64,000 nucleotides of DNA from assembly GCF_910592395.1 (NCBI RefSeq), contig NC_088313.1:7630501-7694500 (forward strand), written 5' to 3'. How positions within the stretch are numbered: position 1 is the stretch's first letter; the number at the start of each line of letters is the position of its first letter. Under the pieces are notes generated by a model. That model saw only the letters and a program-made list of their open reading frames with translations. It did no database searches and was not told the origin of the DNA. The DNA comes from Lineus longissimus. Its lineage: Eukaryota; Nemertea; Pilidiophora; Heteronemertea; Lineidae. Positions 34,411-45,200 of the stretch are shown one piece after another. A program made the translations under genes and the position numbers.

Positions 34411-37400
34411 TGATGATGATGGATGATGTAGATGATGCTAACCAGGCTGTACCTGGTGCACGTAGGCACCAGAAAAGCTACAGTCTCAATCAGAAGATTG
34501 ACCTTATCGAGACATACCAATTGGAGCATGCTATAGGATTACGTCATGCTGAAACTGCGACATCCTTTGCTAGACACCACCGCATAGCACCGCAGACATT
34601 TAGACGTTGGTTAAGCACACATGATGACTTGTTTGCCCTCCGAGATAGATCAACTCAAGACCATAGAAGACGGAGGAGACAACGGCAACACGGCACTGAT
34701 GCACAAGGTAGTGTTTTCTACAAGCATTATATTCCTCGCTAAATTAATTTCCTTCCTTGTTGGCCTATACCGACCGGAATAAGTCCGCTTCTGTGTCATG
34801 GACGGAAGAATAAGTCGCACTATACATCAAAGCGACTGACCCTGACCATTGCCTTTAACAATATCAGTATTATTGTTCCTGGGACCTTTATTCCTAGGAC
34901 TAACATTTCGTTCATACCTGTGGTTATCGGCAATCAATATTTCCAAAGATGTTAAACGTGTTAGCTTTTTTATTTCAGCATACTGGCCCGAAATGGAAAA
35001 CAATTTGAACACCTGGTTCCTTGAGCGCCGAAGACTTGGTTTCCCTGTTTCCGGTGAGGATATTAAAGGGCAAGCTGGAAGAGAATTTCGGCAATGGTGG
35101 GCAGAGCTTCCGAACGAAACGAAGGCCGAAATACAAGAACAGAGACCCCTGCGATACATTTTCCATGCATCTGCACATTGGCTTAGCAACTTTATGGAAA
35201 GGTGAGTTTTATTCCGCTGTTGCATGGATCGGCCTTAATGGATTGTATAAGGTGAATTTTAACAATATGCAAATTCCATTTCAGGAAACAAATCAGCTAT
35301 CGAAGGAAGACCAAAGATTCAAGGGGGTTACCTGACAACGCCCAGGCTTTGGTTGCCGACTACCGGGGAGATTTTGCCGACCTCATCAGAGACGCTGATT
35401 TTGATGTCATCATGAACATGAATGAGACGTTCGTGTTGTTTGATATGGTGCCAAGATCAACAATGGAAGCGACTGGGTCTCAGAATGTTGACATAGATCA
35501 TCCCAAGGCAACCCGAAACTTGGATGCACGGTGACTCTAGTAGTTACGACAGACGGACGAAAAGGACGAGCCGAGGTCAACGAGGCTTGGCACCAGATGG
35601 TGACGTCATTCGGCAGCTTCAGGCGAATGCTCCAGACAATGTGCGAGTGAGTATTGGCATAGAATACAAGTCCTTGCTGGTAGTACAGGACATGTACCTG
35701 ACGTCATCAGTGTTGTCATTGTCATTCTAGTTAATGGTAGTATTTTTTAGGAAAATCAGAACTTCTATGACTAAAATTATTATAGGTTTGTCATGGATGG
35801 AACCAAAACATTGTGCGTGTCTGACTGTTCAGAAAAGTAATGTAAATGTTCATACTTGTTGTTTATTTTTCCAGGTAACTGGTAGTCCACAGGGTTGGGC
35901 CCGACACCAATCGCTAATCGAGTGGTTGCAGGCCCTGATTGTGCCATTTGTAGCAGGGGCCACGTTCCTGTTACTTTTAGACAGGTATCCGGCGCATCGA
36001 AATCAGCAATTTCGTGATGCAATCACCGCAGAGAATGGGACAGACACTTTCATTCCAGGACGATGTACTTCGCTGCTGCAGCCCTTGGACTTAACCGTAA
36101 ACAGGAGCTTCAAGTGTCACCTGAGGACCATTTGGAAAGTGTGGAAAATCGGCCACACCGATGATCAAGGACATTGTGAGCGGATCACCAGGCGGGATGT
36201 GGTCAGGATGATCAGCCTCGGCTGGGAAAGGGTCACACAACAGACGATTATAAACGGTTGGAGAGCCAGTGGCCTAGTTCCTGAGGACGATGACGAAGTC
36301 GGGGAGGGGGTAGAGATGGTAAATGATGAGCTTGAGCAGTTTGTTGAGGGGATTGAGTTTTCGGAAGGAGAAGAGGATGATGATGTTTTTGATGATGACG
36401 TGTAAATCCCGTTTGGATAATAAAATTGATTGGTAAATTAATAAGTAAATCTGTTCTTTAATTTATTCGTTGACAGCAAGACTTCTTTATTGGGACATTC
36501 TGCAGACCCATGAAGCTGGCTTTATTATAGACCCAAGATCAGAAATTTCTGGTCAACGAACACTATAGGCATAAAATGAGGACGCTAGTTGTATTGTATT
36601 CATTCATTCAGTACAGGACTACCCCATGTCAATGTTCATGTCTTTTATCCACTTACGTGGAAGGCATTGGCATTCCCCACGAAAAGGGAGTCAATTATCA
36701 GCTGTGGCTGTTCTTTCTAATGTTCGCCTGCCACCAGTAAAATCGGCCTATTCATTTGGACTTAGTCATTTTACGATTCACCCGCGCTCGGTTAAGTGGG
36801 AGAAGACAGTATCTTTTACAGGAAAAAGTTGTCCATCGTATGTCTTTATTCATGCACTCGATAATGTGAATAGATACCCGTAATTGTGTCGGAAAAGTGA
36901 GTTGGCGTCGGAGTCATAAAGTTCATCCTAACCTTACTACAGTATTAACTCTCGCAATTAGGCTCCTTTCGATGACATTTTAAAGCGATGACATGATTTC
37001 AGGTACAGATCCACCTATGAGGACGGCGAGTACGCCTGCCGCCGGGATGAAATATGTGCAGGTCTTTCCTACGAACTAAATCCAAGAAACAACCAGTTCG
37101 ACTTCACTTTCTATTATGATGCCACGCCTGATGAGGGGGCGCCGGTTTCCAATATGAGTGCTGTAAAAAATTGTCAGCCAACCAGTAGGTTTCGACGAAT
37201 CGGAATAAGGGATGTGCAAAGGGATCCTGAAGTAAATGGGAACACGAGGAAGGATCGTGGGTGGAGGGGAAATCAGAAAATGGGGCTCCAAGGGACTACA
37301 TGTAATACATTAATCTAGCCACGAGGCCATGGACTTTTTCCAGGGGAACATTCTGACTGCTACACCGGCACTCGTCTTTTGCTGGGATTCTCTTTATTCT

Positions 37401-37802
37401 AGCAATTGCATACATGCACTTCATTTCGGCGCAGTGTATTTTCATCCTTCTTGGCTGATTGCGTTTTTCTTGTTCTTAGGTCCAAACTGCGGCTTCTTGG
37501 ACGCTTACTAATACTACAAGAAGAGCTTCAGGAACGGCTGGATGTATTCCACACCAACACTCCGCCGAGGGGCCGACAAAGCCACACTCGGTGACTGTCT
37601 GGCCCTTTGCGAGAAAGACAGTCGCTGCTATGCCGTGACAATGATTGATTACTTCGAGCAGTTTGATTGCAAGCTATATGGTTCGCCTCCACGTGGTGGT
37701 TATCGGTTGATGACGTATCCAGGTTTGGGTGAAGTTTGGACATGGATGAAGACTCCTGGATTATGCACACAGGGCATGGGAGGCAGCGATATACCAGCAT
37801 AA
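25315..37802 (+). CDS. Host gene fragment: FN3 plus PAN/apple-like extracellular protein
   Basis: I read exons B 25315-25896, C 26203-26493, D 26884-26974, E 37003-37184 and F 37480-37802. Splice phases are consistent throughout (1-1, 1-1, 1-2, 2-1, 1-stop). The order is two fibronectin-III repeats, then Cys-rich PAN/apple-like modules in C, D+E and F. That fits a secreted or cell-surface adhesion or recognition protein. No membrane helix is visible, and the 5' exons, signal peptide and start are not found in the window. The D-E intron is inflated to ~10 kb by the pogo-like insertion. Exon F carries an in-frame TAA (37509-37511) ahead of clear PAN coding sequence, so the product may be truncated, the gene dying, or the base wrong. 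Confidence 0.7.
26203..26493 (+). CDS. Exon C: PAN/apple-like module
   Basis: A 291-base phase 1-1 exon. The Cys pattern (LLNCTM, EEECAAKCREVPMCDSVTF, KKCEIYP, EKDC) and the central Thr-Phe-Thr strand fit a PAN/apple fold. The donor is GATT|GTAAGT. Confidence 0.75.
26884..26974 (+). CDS. Exon D: start of a second PAN-like module
   Basis: Ninety-one bases, phase 1 to 2, reading ADDPLPHQVICPLNGG and ending FRLRR. It is completed by exon E on the far side of the transposon insertion. Confidence 0.65.
27769..27884 (-). repeat. 3' LTR of the nested Gypsy element
   Basis: 116 bases reading TGTAGTG..CGTTACA on the minus strand, so the TG..CA ends are intact. Confidence 0.93.
27885..27898 (-). other. 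Polypurine tract of the nested Gypsy element
   Basis: On the minus strand CGAAGAAAGGGAGA lies directly before the 3' LTR. Confidence 0.7.
28287..32458 (-). pseudogene. Gag-pol of the nested Gypsy element, two frameshifts
   Basis: From ATG at 32458 one frame of 934 codons encodes Gag, an Arg/Gly-rich linker, two zinc knuckles (CQKCGRQHAPRQC and CRHCHMYGHFERKC) and a protease-like site (MKIDTQAHCNTM, where Gly is expected after DT). Reverse transcriptase follows (VLDANQGFFQL and FDDILLHTGD), then RNase H (VSCDASLGGLGAVLM, VETDHLPL). A frameshift near 29660-29690 leads to integrase: an HHCC finger (HSSHQGIVKS, CPLCQ) and a DDE core with SDLFVLDDDF and YSDPGSEYT. A second shift near 28990-29040 leads to the rest (ANGLAEKSVQIA). 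The pol tail ends at 28287. There is no separate envelope frame. Confidence 0.92.
32640..32659 (-). other. Primer binding site of the nested Gypsy element
   Basis: On the minus strand TGGTGTCCTAGAAGTGGGA follows the 5' LTR directly. Its complement ends in CCA and resembles a tRNA 3' end, possibly Leu-like. The primer identity is inferred, not established. Confidence 0.6.
32660..32775 (-). repeat. 5' LTR of the nested Gypsy element
   Basis: It matches the 3' LTR except for one internal transition and a terminal CA changed to TA. Confidence 0.93.
32853..36405 (+). pseudogene. Pogo-like transposase of B1, four exons, broken
   Basis: The exons by comparison with B2 are ~32853-34707 (containing the GAT expansion), 34979-35201, 35285-35646 and 35875-36405. 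Exon 1 encodes the helix-turn-helix region (KSYSLNQKIDLIETYQLE, APQTFRRW). Exons 2-3 encode the second DNA-binding module and first catalytic site. Exon 4 is fully open and carries FLLLLDRYPAHR and LLQPLDLTVNRS. Lesions are the 1.5-kb repeat with stops in exon 1, a one-base loss near 35494 and a four-base loss near 35575 in exon 3. The first catalytic position reads NMNETF instead of the NMDQTF seen in copies A and C. The C-terminus is acidic. Confidence 0.85.
32922..34408 (+). repeat. GAT-derived repeat expansion inside transposase exon 1
   Basis: Ordered zones: ~19 GAT (32922-32978), ~28 GCTGAT (to ~33146), a 13-base GATTGATGATGCT-type zone (to ~33350), 25 copies of GATGGTGATT (33351-33600), 75 copies of GATGATGATT (33601-34350, with three GATGATGCTT variants at 33751-33780), and a closing GAT run to 34408. 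At the same position copy B2 has only four GAT codons. The strand-wide open frames over this block are repeat artefacts. Confidence 0.97.
37003..37184 (+). CDS. Exon E: remainder of the second PAN-like module
   Basis: It joins exon D in phase 2 and reads RSTYEDGEYACRRDEICAGL, then FDFTFYYD and AVKNC. The exact phase match across 10 kb argues that the transposon sits in a true intron. Confidence 0.65.
37480..37802 (+). CDS. Exon F: terminal PAN-like module with in-frame stop
   Basis: It enters in phase 1 (SPNCGFLDAY), meets TAA at 37509, then continues in the same frame with KKSFRNGWMYSTP, GDCLALCEKDSRCYAV and FDCKLYG to TAA at 37800. The Cys spacing of a PAN module is intact after the stop. 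Confidence 0.65.
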
Positions 37803-39746
37803 AATACTACTGTAAACGTGGCTCGCAAACGAATATTTTGGCTTTTGGATCAAAAATGTCCTTAGTATTGTTACAGTATGTGACATAAAAATTATTTGAT
37901 ATTGAAATTCCCAGAACATTAATTTTTAATGCTCTAAAACCTCAAATACAAGGAATGAGGCTCCGCCCCCATTTACTACAATGGAGGAGAGATTCTAAAA
38001 CCTCATTATCAATTTTAAAGAAATGACACAATAGGGTATCTTTTATTAGAAGAAATGGGCCTACTATAACCTGTGATGTTGATTTCGTTTCACTGCCAAT
38101 GTCAGCCAAGATCAGAGCAAGATTGTAACACATGCGACTCCATTGGCCCATGCCATTGATAAAAGAATAATATCTGACTTATTGGCCGATCCCCATTCAA
38201 ACCAGTGTAATGATTGGGGCGGAGCCTCCTTCCTTGCATTCGAATTAGTTTTAGAGTATTTACCAAATTACTACCACCATTTAGCTGAGGTCAATACGAT
38301 CCTGTTTCCAGTTTGCTTGATGTCATACATTAAGTTTTCTTGTCCCAACCGCGCAGTTAAAAGTAAAAGGACTATCCCATTACACAGTCTATTGTCTTTA
38401 AACAGCCCATACCTAGATCTAAATTCCCTTTGTGCCGCTGTCTTATCAAAGGGTTATCAGGGCTAATATCGATGATATCGATTTCGATGAAACAGCTTTC
38501 AATGGGATCGATAGGCCTTAAACCGGCAAGGGCAAATGTATCTATGTATCCTTCATTAGTTAATGTGCAATTTTATACTTTCGCTAGCAAGTTCAATTGG
38601 GTGTTATGGTCTCAAATCAAACTATACATGTTAAATCCGAGAGTAACCCCAACCGTAATTTTTTATGTCCTAAGCGTGGTGTGGCATGCAAGATTTGCTC
38701 CCTTTTGTCACATGAATTAAAAGCCTTCTATGATACACCCACTCAGAATTTCAAAAGACTAATAAATGAATTATAACTGCGGTATCACAGTTTGTTTGGT
38801 GACTAATGACACACAATATTCCCCTCTCGGGTGAAGAAAGTGTGGAAAAATGTATTCTTATTGTGTAATGATTTAATATACAGGAATAATGTGATAAAAC
38901 AAACTCGACGAAAAAGTGATTGTGTCAAATTCAAATAAAGTTGCAAAATGAAGTAAACATCATATTGACATTTTGGGAGTTACCGGTATCTAAAATAAAA
39001 GGTTAATGATATTTTCTTTGTATATTTAAGCACAAGAAATGTGTGTGATATCAATCTTGTCTATGTGTGGGTAAATCTCCAAATTGACGTTTCAGGCGGT
39101 CAAATAGATTTCCAGTCTCTTAACAAGCAATGTCCATTTCATCCCAAGTATGTTCTGTATTGCATTCGACCGCTAACTATAATTGCCACAATTTTGGCAA
39201 TACAGTCCGCATTAGTCAGAAACTGGTCCTGAATAAAATTGCGCTGTCCAGATATTCTATGTTTATAAATGCCAATTAGGAGACCTGTGATTATAAGAAT
39301 AAAATTGTCCATATTACCCTCATTACATTTATCGTAAAAATATATCCGCAAGGATTTCAAAGACTGACATTTGTTTTCAATTATTTACACGGTATTGATT
39401 CATCTTTTTATGTTGACTCGGCATAATCGTGTTTTGGACGCGGAGACCGACAAATACAACGTAAGTAGATTTTCAGGAAAAAAGAGCGAATTGCCACCAA
39501 AAACATGGGTTTTTTGTTATTTTAATTCCACTCTGATTTCAAATCGAATAATTGTCTTCAGATTTTATGCGGGATTTAAATTTGCTCCTGTAGGCTGTTG
39601 TTGAGTTTCTCCACAAAAACAAGCACAATACATATAGTAGAACCACCTTGTCACGCTACTATAACTGCGCGGAGTATGTTTATTTCATTGGCAAGACGCG
39701 CATATTGGTTTTGCAAGGACAGGTTGAGTTGTCATAGTCTTAATGG
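37803..39746. other. Intergenic, no gene seen
   Basis: AT-rich, with only short frames lacking domain features. AATAAA-like signals occur, for example near 38935. A poly(A) site for the FN3/PAN gene could lie here but none is clear. Confidence 0.5.
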
Positions 39747-40097
39747 CCTGGGACCTGTTTCATAAAACTTTTTAACAGACTTCCTTCAAGGTACCATAAA
39801 GGAAGGATATAACGTCTATTTAAAGCTGCGTATTAAAAGCGTTTCATAACTCGTTTTTTACTCTGCCATTACATTAAATTTAACAGGCCTGCCATTAATA
39901 AATGATTGTATTGTGTCCCTCATTCGTGAAAAAAAAATTACTCGAACGCAGAGTGATTTATTGTGTTGAGATTCGTAATACATGATCGGGCTGTGGCAAA
40001 ATGTGTCAATTTCAGTGTCTTCGGTTACTACACACAATATGAATGCCCTTTCGACATACGAAACTTTCTTTCCATGCATTAACTCTGTGCTGGGAAC

Positions 40098-40184
40098 ATG
40101 GCCAAGAGACAGCGATCTCGTAATTGGACTGATACTGAATTTGATGTTTTAGTGGAGTTCTACTCAGAACTCAATTACAAGCTG
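40098..40184 (+). pseudogene. 5' stub of the Myb/SANT-like gene of Harbinger 2
   Basis: ATG reading MAKRQRSRNWTDTEFDVLVE, the start of a Myb/SANT-like protein. It runs directly into antisense transposase sequence at ~40184. The rest of the gene was deleted. Confidence 0.65.
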
Positions 40185-41192
40185 GCGAATTTGATTGCCG
40201 TTCACATCCATGTCTCGAGGAGGAAAGTCATCATCCTCTGCGTCATCATCAGAGTCCTCGTCATCATCGTCATCGTCATCTGAATCCTCCACTAAGGGCA
40301 ATCTATCCCGGACAGCAATGTTGTGGAGCAGGCAGCAGGACTGAATAATAATGCTTGCCTTTTGTGGTGTGTATTTAATCTCCTTGCGGAGGCATCTGAA
40401 CCGTTGCTTTAGGAGACCGTTGCAACGTTCTATGATGCATCTGGCTCTTATTTCATCCGCTGGAATGCCCTTTCCTGTCTGGTTTGGGCATTGGCAAAAG
40501 GTGGCAGAAGCCACCTCTTGCAAGGATACCCCGATTCCCAACATCCAACCATTCGGTGGATTGTTTTCAAATGCCTGGCCAAGGGCTGAACTGTGGAGAA
40601 CGAAGGCGTCATGAGACCCTCCTGGAAAACATGCCACACAGTCATTTATGATCATATCCCAATCACAAACTAGCATGACATTAATGCTGTAGTATCCTTT
40701 TCGATTGATATACACGTTTTCGTTGATGTGAGGCTTGCGGATACGACAGTGGGTCCCATCGATCGATCCAATTACTCTTTGAAAACCCATGTTATCAAAA
40801 AAATTGGTTTTGACCTTCTGGAGGTCCTTCTGAAAGTGAACGTGTTGGTCAATGCGTGCTGCAAACGCGGATGACACAGCGCCAATACACCTCGATGTTG
40901 TCGCAATGCTCACATGGTGAATATCACCGATACTAGATTGGTCATGCCCGGTTGCGAAATATCGTAATGCTATACACACTTGCAATGATACTGGGAGGGC
41001 GTCATTTCACTGAGTAGGATGCTCCAACTCCTCCGACAGCTGACGACAAAAATCGAAACATATGTTCTTCGGGAAACGATATCTCTTGATGAATAAATCA
41101 TCTCTCATGGAATCCAGCGGCTTGAATCGATCCCTGAATACCCGTTCTCGTCGAAGATTTCGCCTATTCCGTTCCTGAATCAAGCGCAACAT
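40164..41192 (-). pseudogene. HARBI1-like transposase of Harbinger 2, three lesions
   Basis: From ATG at 41192 the reading passes the N-terminal helices, meets TGA at 41007-41009, then continues in the same frame through VIGSIDGTHCRI (Asp 1) and GGSHDAFVLHSSAL. Near 40550 a two-base loss removes the Asp of the GDSGYP-type motif. The correct frame then shows SGYPCKRWLLPPF before shifting back near 40450 to CIIERCNGLLKQRF (Glu of the triad). The C-terminal Asp-rich tail (DDDDDDDEDSDDDAEDDD) precedes the stop at 40164. It is non-functional but recognisable along its whole length. Confidence 0.85.
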
Positions 41193-41435
41193 GATTCCAC
41201 GTTTACCCTGGACGAAGTCCTCGCGACTAAAGGAACTCTAGACTATCTTCAGGTTTAAAGGAACCGAATAAAATAAAGACAGGATAAAACCACTACCTGA
41301 AACACTCTTTATGGTAACATTAACCTATATATTTTAAAGGCACGTTTATGAAACGCGTTCTTCCTTTAAGGAGTGACTTTATCCTAGCATTAGGGCTAAA
41401 AGCACTTTATTAGGCTTTATGAAATAGGTCCCAGG

Positions 41436-43163
41436 AACTGATAGTAAAGAAATTAAGAAGTGCACTTTCAAAACTACTATAGCCATGAGGTCAGAATACT
41501 AAAGGTATACGGGAGTTAATTGGCACATGCCCGAAAGTTCTTTCCAGACATGACAGTGACGGATGCACGAGTCTTTGATTCAAAAAAATCAACAGCCTTT
41601 TTAATACATTGGGCGAATGTGAAAATGCTTTTCTACAATATTTCAAGTAAAGAAACATCAAGAGTAACATCCGCACCTAAGATCGCGTTTAGACCTATGT
41701 CCTTCAGAAAGAGCGCCGAGGCCTAGTGGATACGATATCGAATCCCACATCGGCCTTTTTTTATTTTCTGCCCGTGATTCTCCTTCTATATTTTGCGATC
41801 ATATTTCTTCATTTGTCGTAAAAAATGGCTGACTTTCACTCCAAAATAACAGACAATATCATACGTATCTTCCGTATCAACAGAAGTAAGATTTAATGGA
41901 TCTTTTCAACGATACGTTTGAAGTGTGGCCTATAACGGTATTTTACTTGTTTTAACATGGTTGATCCATTCACCGAAAGGGTGCGCATCCGTATATTTGT
42001 CTGTGTTGATCAGTGCACGTCTTAATTTGATGTGCCAGTTTGGTATTCTAATGTCATCCCAATTGCAGGAAATGAAATATCTATGATTTGCAACACACAG
42101 TGTAGCAGAGATACCTAGCTTGGTCTTTCGTAGAGTCCATGGTAAGATATAATCGAACTTCGATTGCAGGGATGGTTACATGATTTACCACGTGAGCTTA
42201 ATAACTCACCTTTTTCAAATAAGGCCAGATACCTCTATTAGCCAGCGTGTACATTCTGTGTACATTTTAATGAATATAGGTTGGTGAAAAAAGTACACCA
42301 ATGGTGCTTTAATTCCCACCAAATTTTATATGTGTTATGAAGAGGCTTTTATCGAAATAATAGTAAAAATTTAAAGCATTCCAATACTGATTGCCTGAGA
42401 AAAATTGATTTGTGTACAGCATTGCCATCAAATCGTCACTCGCGGACTAATATGGGCCTATTAGAATACAAGTTCTAAACTGGCCAGTGAGACAATATTT
42501 CCTTAAATTGATTATCAAAAAGTATACCCCTGTTATGGCCTGGCTCTGTAGATTAAAAATTCACCAAAGATTGAAGAATAAATCCACTTTCACCCATCAC
42601 AGTCATGTATTTACCACAGCTTCACAGTTCAGTACGGACTATGTGTCAGTGCCACACTTCCGCCTGTGCTGTGGATGTATACATGTCTCTGCCCATAATA
42701 CAAGAACGTTCAGTGGGTGAAACACTTGAAAATTGACTTTACAAAAAAAATTAATCTTACATTATGTATATAATTTAAATCTTTACATTCCCCTCTTCAG
42801 GGGTTTGGTTTGCTAGAAACATGCTGGCAAATTACACCAGCATGTTTGTTTACAATCAATGACATTATATATTCTAAAACCTTGTTTTTATGGGTGCACA
42901 TCCAGTCCATGGAATAGATCACGCCCCCCCCCCCCCAAATCGCACTATAAAAGGGCTACTAAGATCTATTCAAAGGCATGGCCAATGGGCCTACCAACGA
43001 GGCAGAATGACATATGGCCGACTTCAGTATGACCAATTTCAAGGTGTCCACGGCCGATTACAACGATCGTTTCGACTGATAGGTTTTGTCACCAATTGCG
43101 CATGAGTGGCAGACAGACATTCTGTCTTCTTTCCTATGTGTCCTCAAGGTCATCCTAGGCCTG
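41436..43163. other. Intergenic, no gene seen
   Basis: No domain-bearing frame. A poly-C run lies at about 42924-42936, and a short tRNA-like A-box/B-box resemblance at 41716-41765 was judged insufficient. Confidence 0.5.
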
Positions 43164-43170
43164 TATAAGC
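43164..43170 (+). promoter_or_regulatory. TATA-like box of pogo-like transposase C
   Basis: TATAAGC, 41 bases before the ATG at 43211, placed like the TATA box of copy A. Confidence 0.4.
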
Positions 43171-43210
43171 GGGTATTTAGTTTCAGTTGCTCACTTTGCC
43201 AATTGTGAAG

Positions 43211-44548
43211 ATGGATGGTCAAGAGCCATTGCGAAAACGCCGGAGAAGTTATACAGTTAGAGAGAAAATAGCCTACTTGCAGGACCTTGAGGCTGCTCTG
43301 TTGGACGGAACCGTCTGCAGCAGCATGCATGAATTTGCAGAACACTTTTGAATCTCAGTCCAAACAATGCAGAAATGGAATTTGTATGAACTAGAAGAAA
43401 AAGCTGGTGAAGGAAAAGGCAAAGTCCGACACGTAAAAGAGGGGAACATTGGTCTTTGGCCTGATGTTGAAGAGAGACTAATCGTCTGGTTTAGAGGGGT
43501 CAGAGAAAAAAGGCTGCCTGTCGCCGTCGAAGACATCCAAGAGAAAGCTATGTCAATTTTCGAAGACTGGTGGCACGCGTTACCCGCTGACGATAGACAA
43601 GATTTCATCCGGACTCTATCAGTCATGCACGAATTTCACGCTTCGAACGGCTGGGTTGCGAACTTTATGGACCGGAAGAAAATTTCATTCCGGAAAGCTA
43701 ACAAAAATACGACCACCCTCCCAGCTGATGCCGCCAATTGTGTGCAAGTGTTCAGAGACACGATCGACCGATTTGAAATTCTGATGAGACTTCTCTTTAA
43801 CATGGATCAAACGTTTGCCTTGTTTGAGCTACAACCAACGTACACATGCAGCATAAAGGGAGCAAAGTCCGTGGATATCCGCACCTCAAGGTCCAACACC
43901 AAACTTGGAAGTACAGTTACTCTTGCAATCACTGCAACCGGCGGAAACGTGGCGGCTCATGTGACTTTTCCAAATAAAGGATTCGTCAGGCAGCTTGCAT
44001 CCTTGGCGGACCAAGAGCTGCCAGAAAACGTGGTCATAAATTCATCAGCAACAGGCTGGATGAAGGAGGAGACAGTCGAACATTGGTTTGAACACGCCTT
44101 CCAACCGTATATAACCGCAGAAGAGGCTGAACAGTTTTTGTTACTGGTCGATCGGTACCGGGTTCATCGAACGGAAAATTTCGGTGTGCAAACTATGAAC
44201 CTTGGGGGAATCCTCTATATCATTCCCGCCGGTTGTACATCACTTGTCCAACCCCTGGACCTGACTGTCATGAGATCCCTCAAGAACCATGTGCGCAAGA
44301 GGTGGAAAGCATGGAAAAAGAACCACACAGATAGAGAGAGCCGATGCGAACCAATTCAGCTGATGGATGTTGTCACCGTTGTAAGTGAGGCTTGGGCTGC
44401 TGTTGATGGGGCCGTGATTGAAAAAGGTTTTGAGATGGCATTGCGACCGGTCCCTATTGAAGCTGGGCCATTCCCCAACCTTGAGGAGGAGGAGGAAGAT
44501 GAGGAACCGGGTCCGGAATTCGTACAGGTTGAAATGGAACGAAATTAA
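43211..44548 (+). pseudogene. Pogo/Tigger-like transposase C, single in-frame stop
   Basis: One frame of 446 codons from ATG (MDGQEPLRKRRRSYTVREKI) to TAA, broken only by TGA at 43349-43351 (codon 47) inside the helix-turn-helix region. The rest is full length: WFRGVREKRLPVAVEDI and HASNGWVANFMDRKK in the second DNA-binding module, then FNMDQTFALFE (Asp 1), FLLLVDRYRVHR (Asp 2) and LVQPLDLTVMRS (Asp 3). All three catalytic Asp are present. The tail is Glu-rich. It is single-exon and closest to copy A in sequence. No terminal inverted repeats were found. Confidence 0.87.
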
Positions 44549-44886
44549 TATGGACTTAACTCTTATCATTTGGACGTTGAGCATTATGACATGTAAAAAT
44601 TAAAGTGTCCGTTTAGGATTTGGGGGTAACTACTGCAAGAGTCCTTAATTATTGTTTCAGAATTGTTCTAGTAATCTATGGATAAATGCTGGAAACAGCA
44701 ATCTTAATTGTGATAAGTAAGTATTCAAGTAGATTAAATGACTATTGTACTGGTTCCCTTATAGTCCGCCGGGGTAACTATAGTTAACCTGGTGGATTGT
44801 TCGTGGAATTCGGGCATCCTGCCGCGAGCCTCCCAAAACTAGAAACATCATGTGACCGGCTATCATTGGCTGGCCCTTATAGGGCC

Positions 44887-44896
44887 TATATATAAA
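44887..44896 (+). promoter_or_regulatory. TATA box in the solo LTR
   Basis: TATATATAAA, preceded by a CATTGGCTGG (inverted CCAAT) about 20 bases upstream. Confidence 0.5.
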
Positions 44897-45200
44897 CCAG
44901 ACCACAGGGCGCCCATCTGAGAGAGAGAGCTAGACAAGGAAGAACATCAGGGCAAAAAAAGGGAAAACATACCAAGGCCGTTTAAGAAGACCTCTCGAGT
45001 TTTGTACATCTTCCAAAATAAAGAACAAGGGTAAGTCCAAAGAATTGCGTTATTATCTTCGTGGTCGGATGACCTTGCCATTAACATATATAAGGGGAAG
45101 GATCTCTGGAGACAGACGGTCGAGCATCTGACCTCTGGGAGGCCGTGGACATTTCCCCCTCCAAACGTGACGGCTCAGGGCGGTTCCCGCCCTATACGTT

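Larger units (their letters stand above)
27392..36809 (+). mobile_element. Pogo-like transposon B1, split by a Gypsy insertion
   Basis: The ends are 26-bp perfect inverted repeats starting CTGTCTTCTCCCACTTAACC (27392-27417 and 36784-36809), flanked by TA on both sides, the pogo/Tc1-type target. Less perfect inverted similarity extends further inwards. Without the Gypsy insert (27769-32775 plus one target repeat) and the GAT expansion it matches copy B2 (52645-55558) along its length. It carries a four-exon transposase and lies in the host D-E intron in the same orientation as the gene. Confidence 0.93.
39747..41435. mobile_element. Second Harbinger element, internally deleted
   Basis: The ends share an inverted repeat, CCTGGGACCTGTTTCATAAA at the left with one mismatch to the right end. 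The element is 1.7 kb and holds an almost full-length HARBI1-like gene (minus) but only the first ~29 codons of the Myb/SANT-like partner (plus). A clean target duplication could not be assigned because the junctions are palindromic. Confidence 0.8.

Noticed and set aside
32859-34529. Very long minus-strand frame of Ser/Ile/Asn/His/Gln repeats, and plus-strand poly-Asp/Ala and poly-Met/Leu frames
   Set aside because: They are translations of the GAT-derived repeat; the 10-base units give a 10-residue cycle without stops. There is no start context or domain.
41716-41765. tRNA-like A-box (GGCCTAGTGG) and B-box (ATCGAATCCC) followed by a T run
   Set aside because: The two boxes are far too close for a tRNA, and no cloverleaf can be drawn. 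At best it is a scrap of a tRNA-derived SINE.
42924-42936. Poly-C run
   Set aside because: Simple homopolymer, likely length-variable, with no associated feature.
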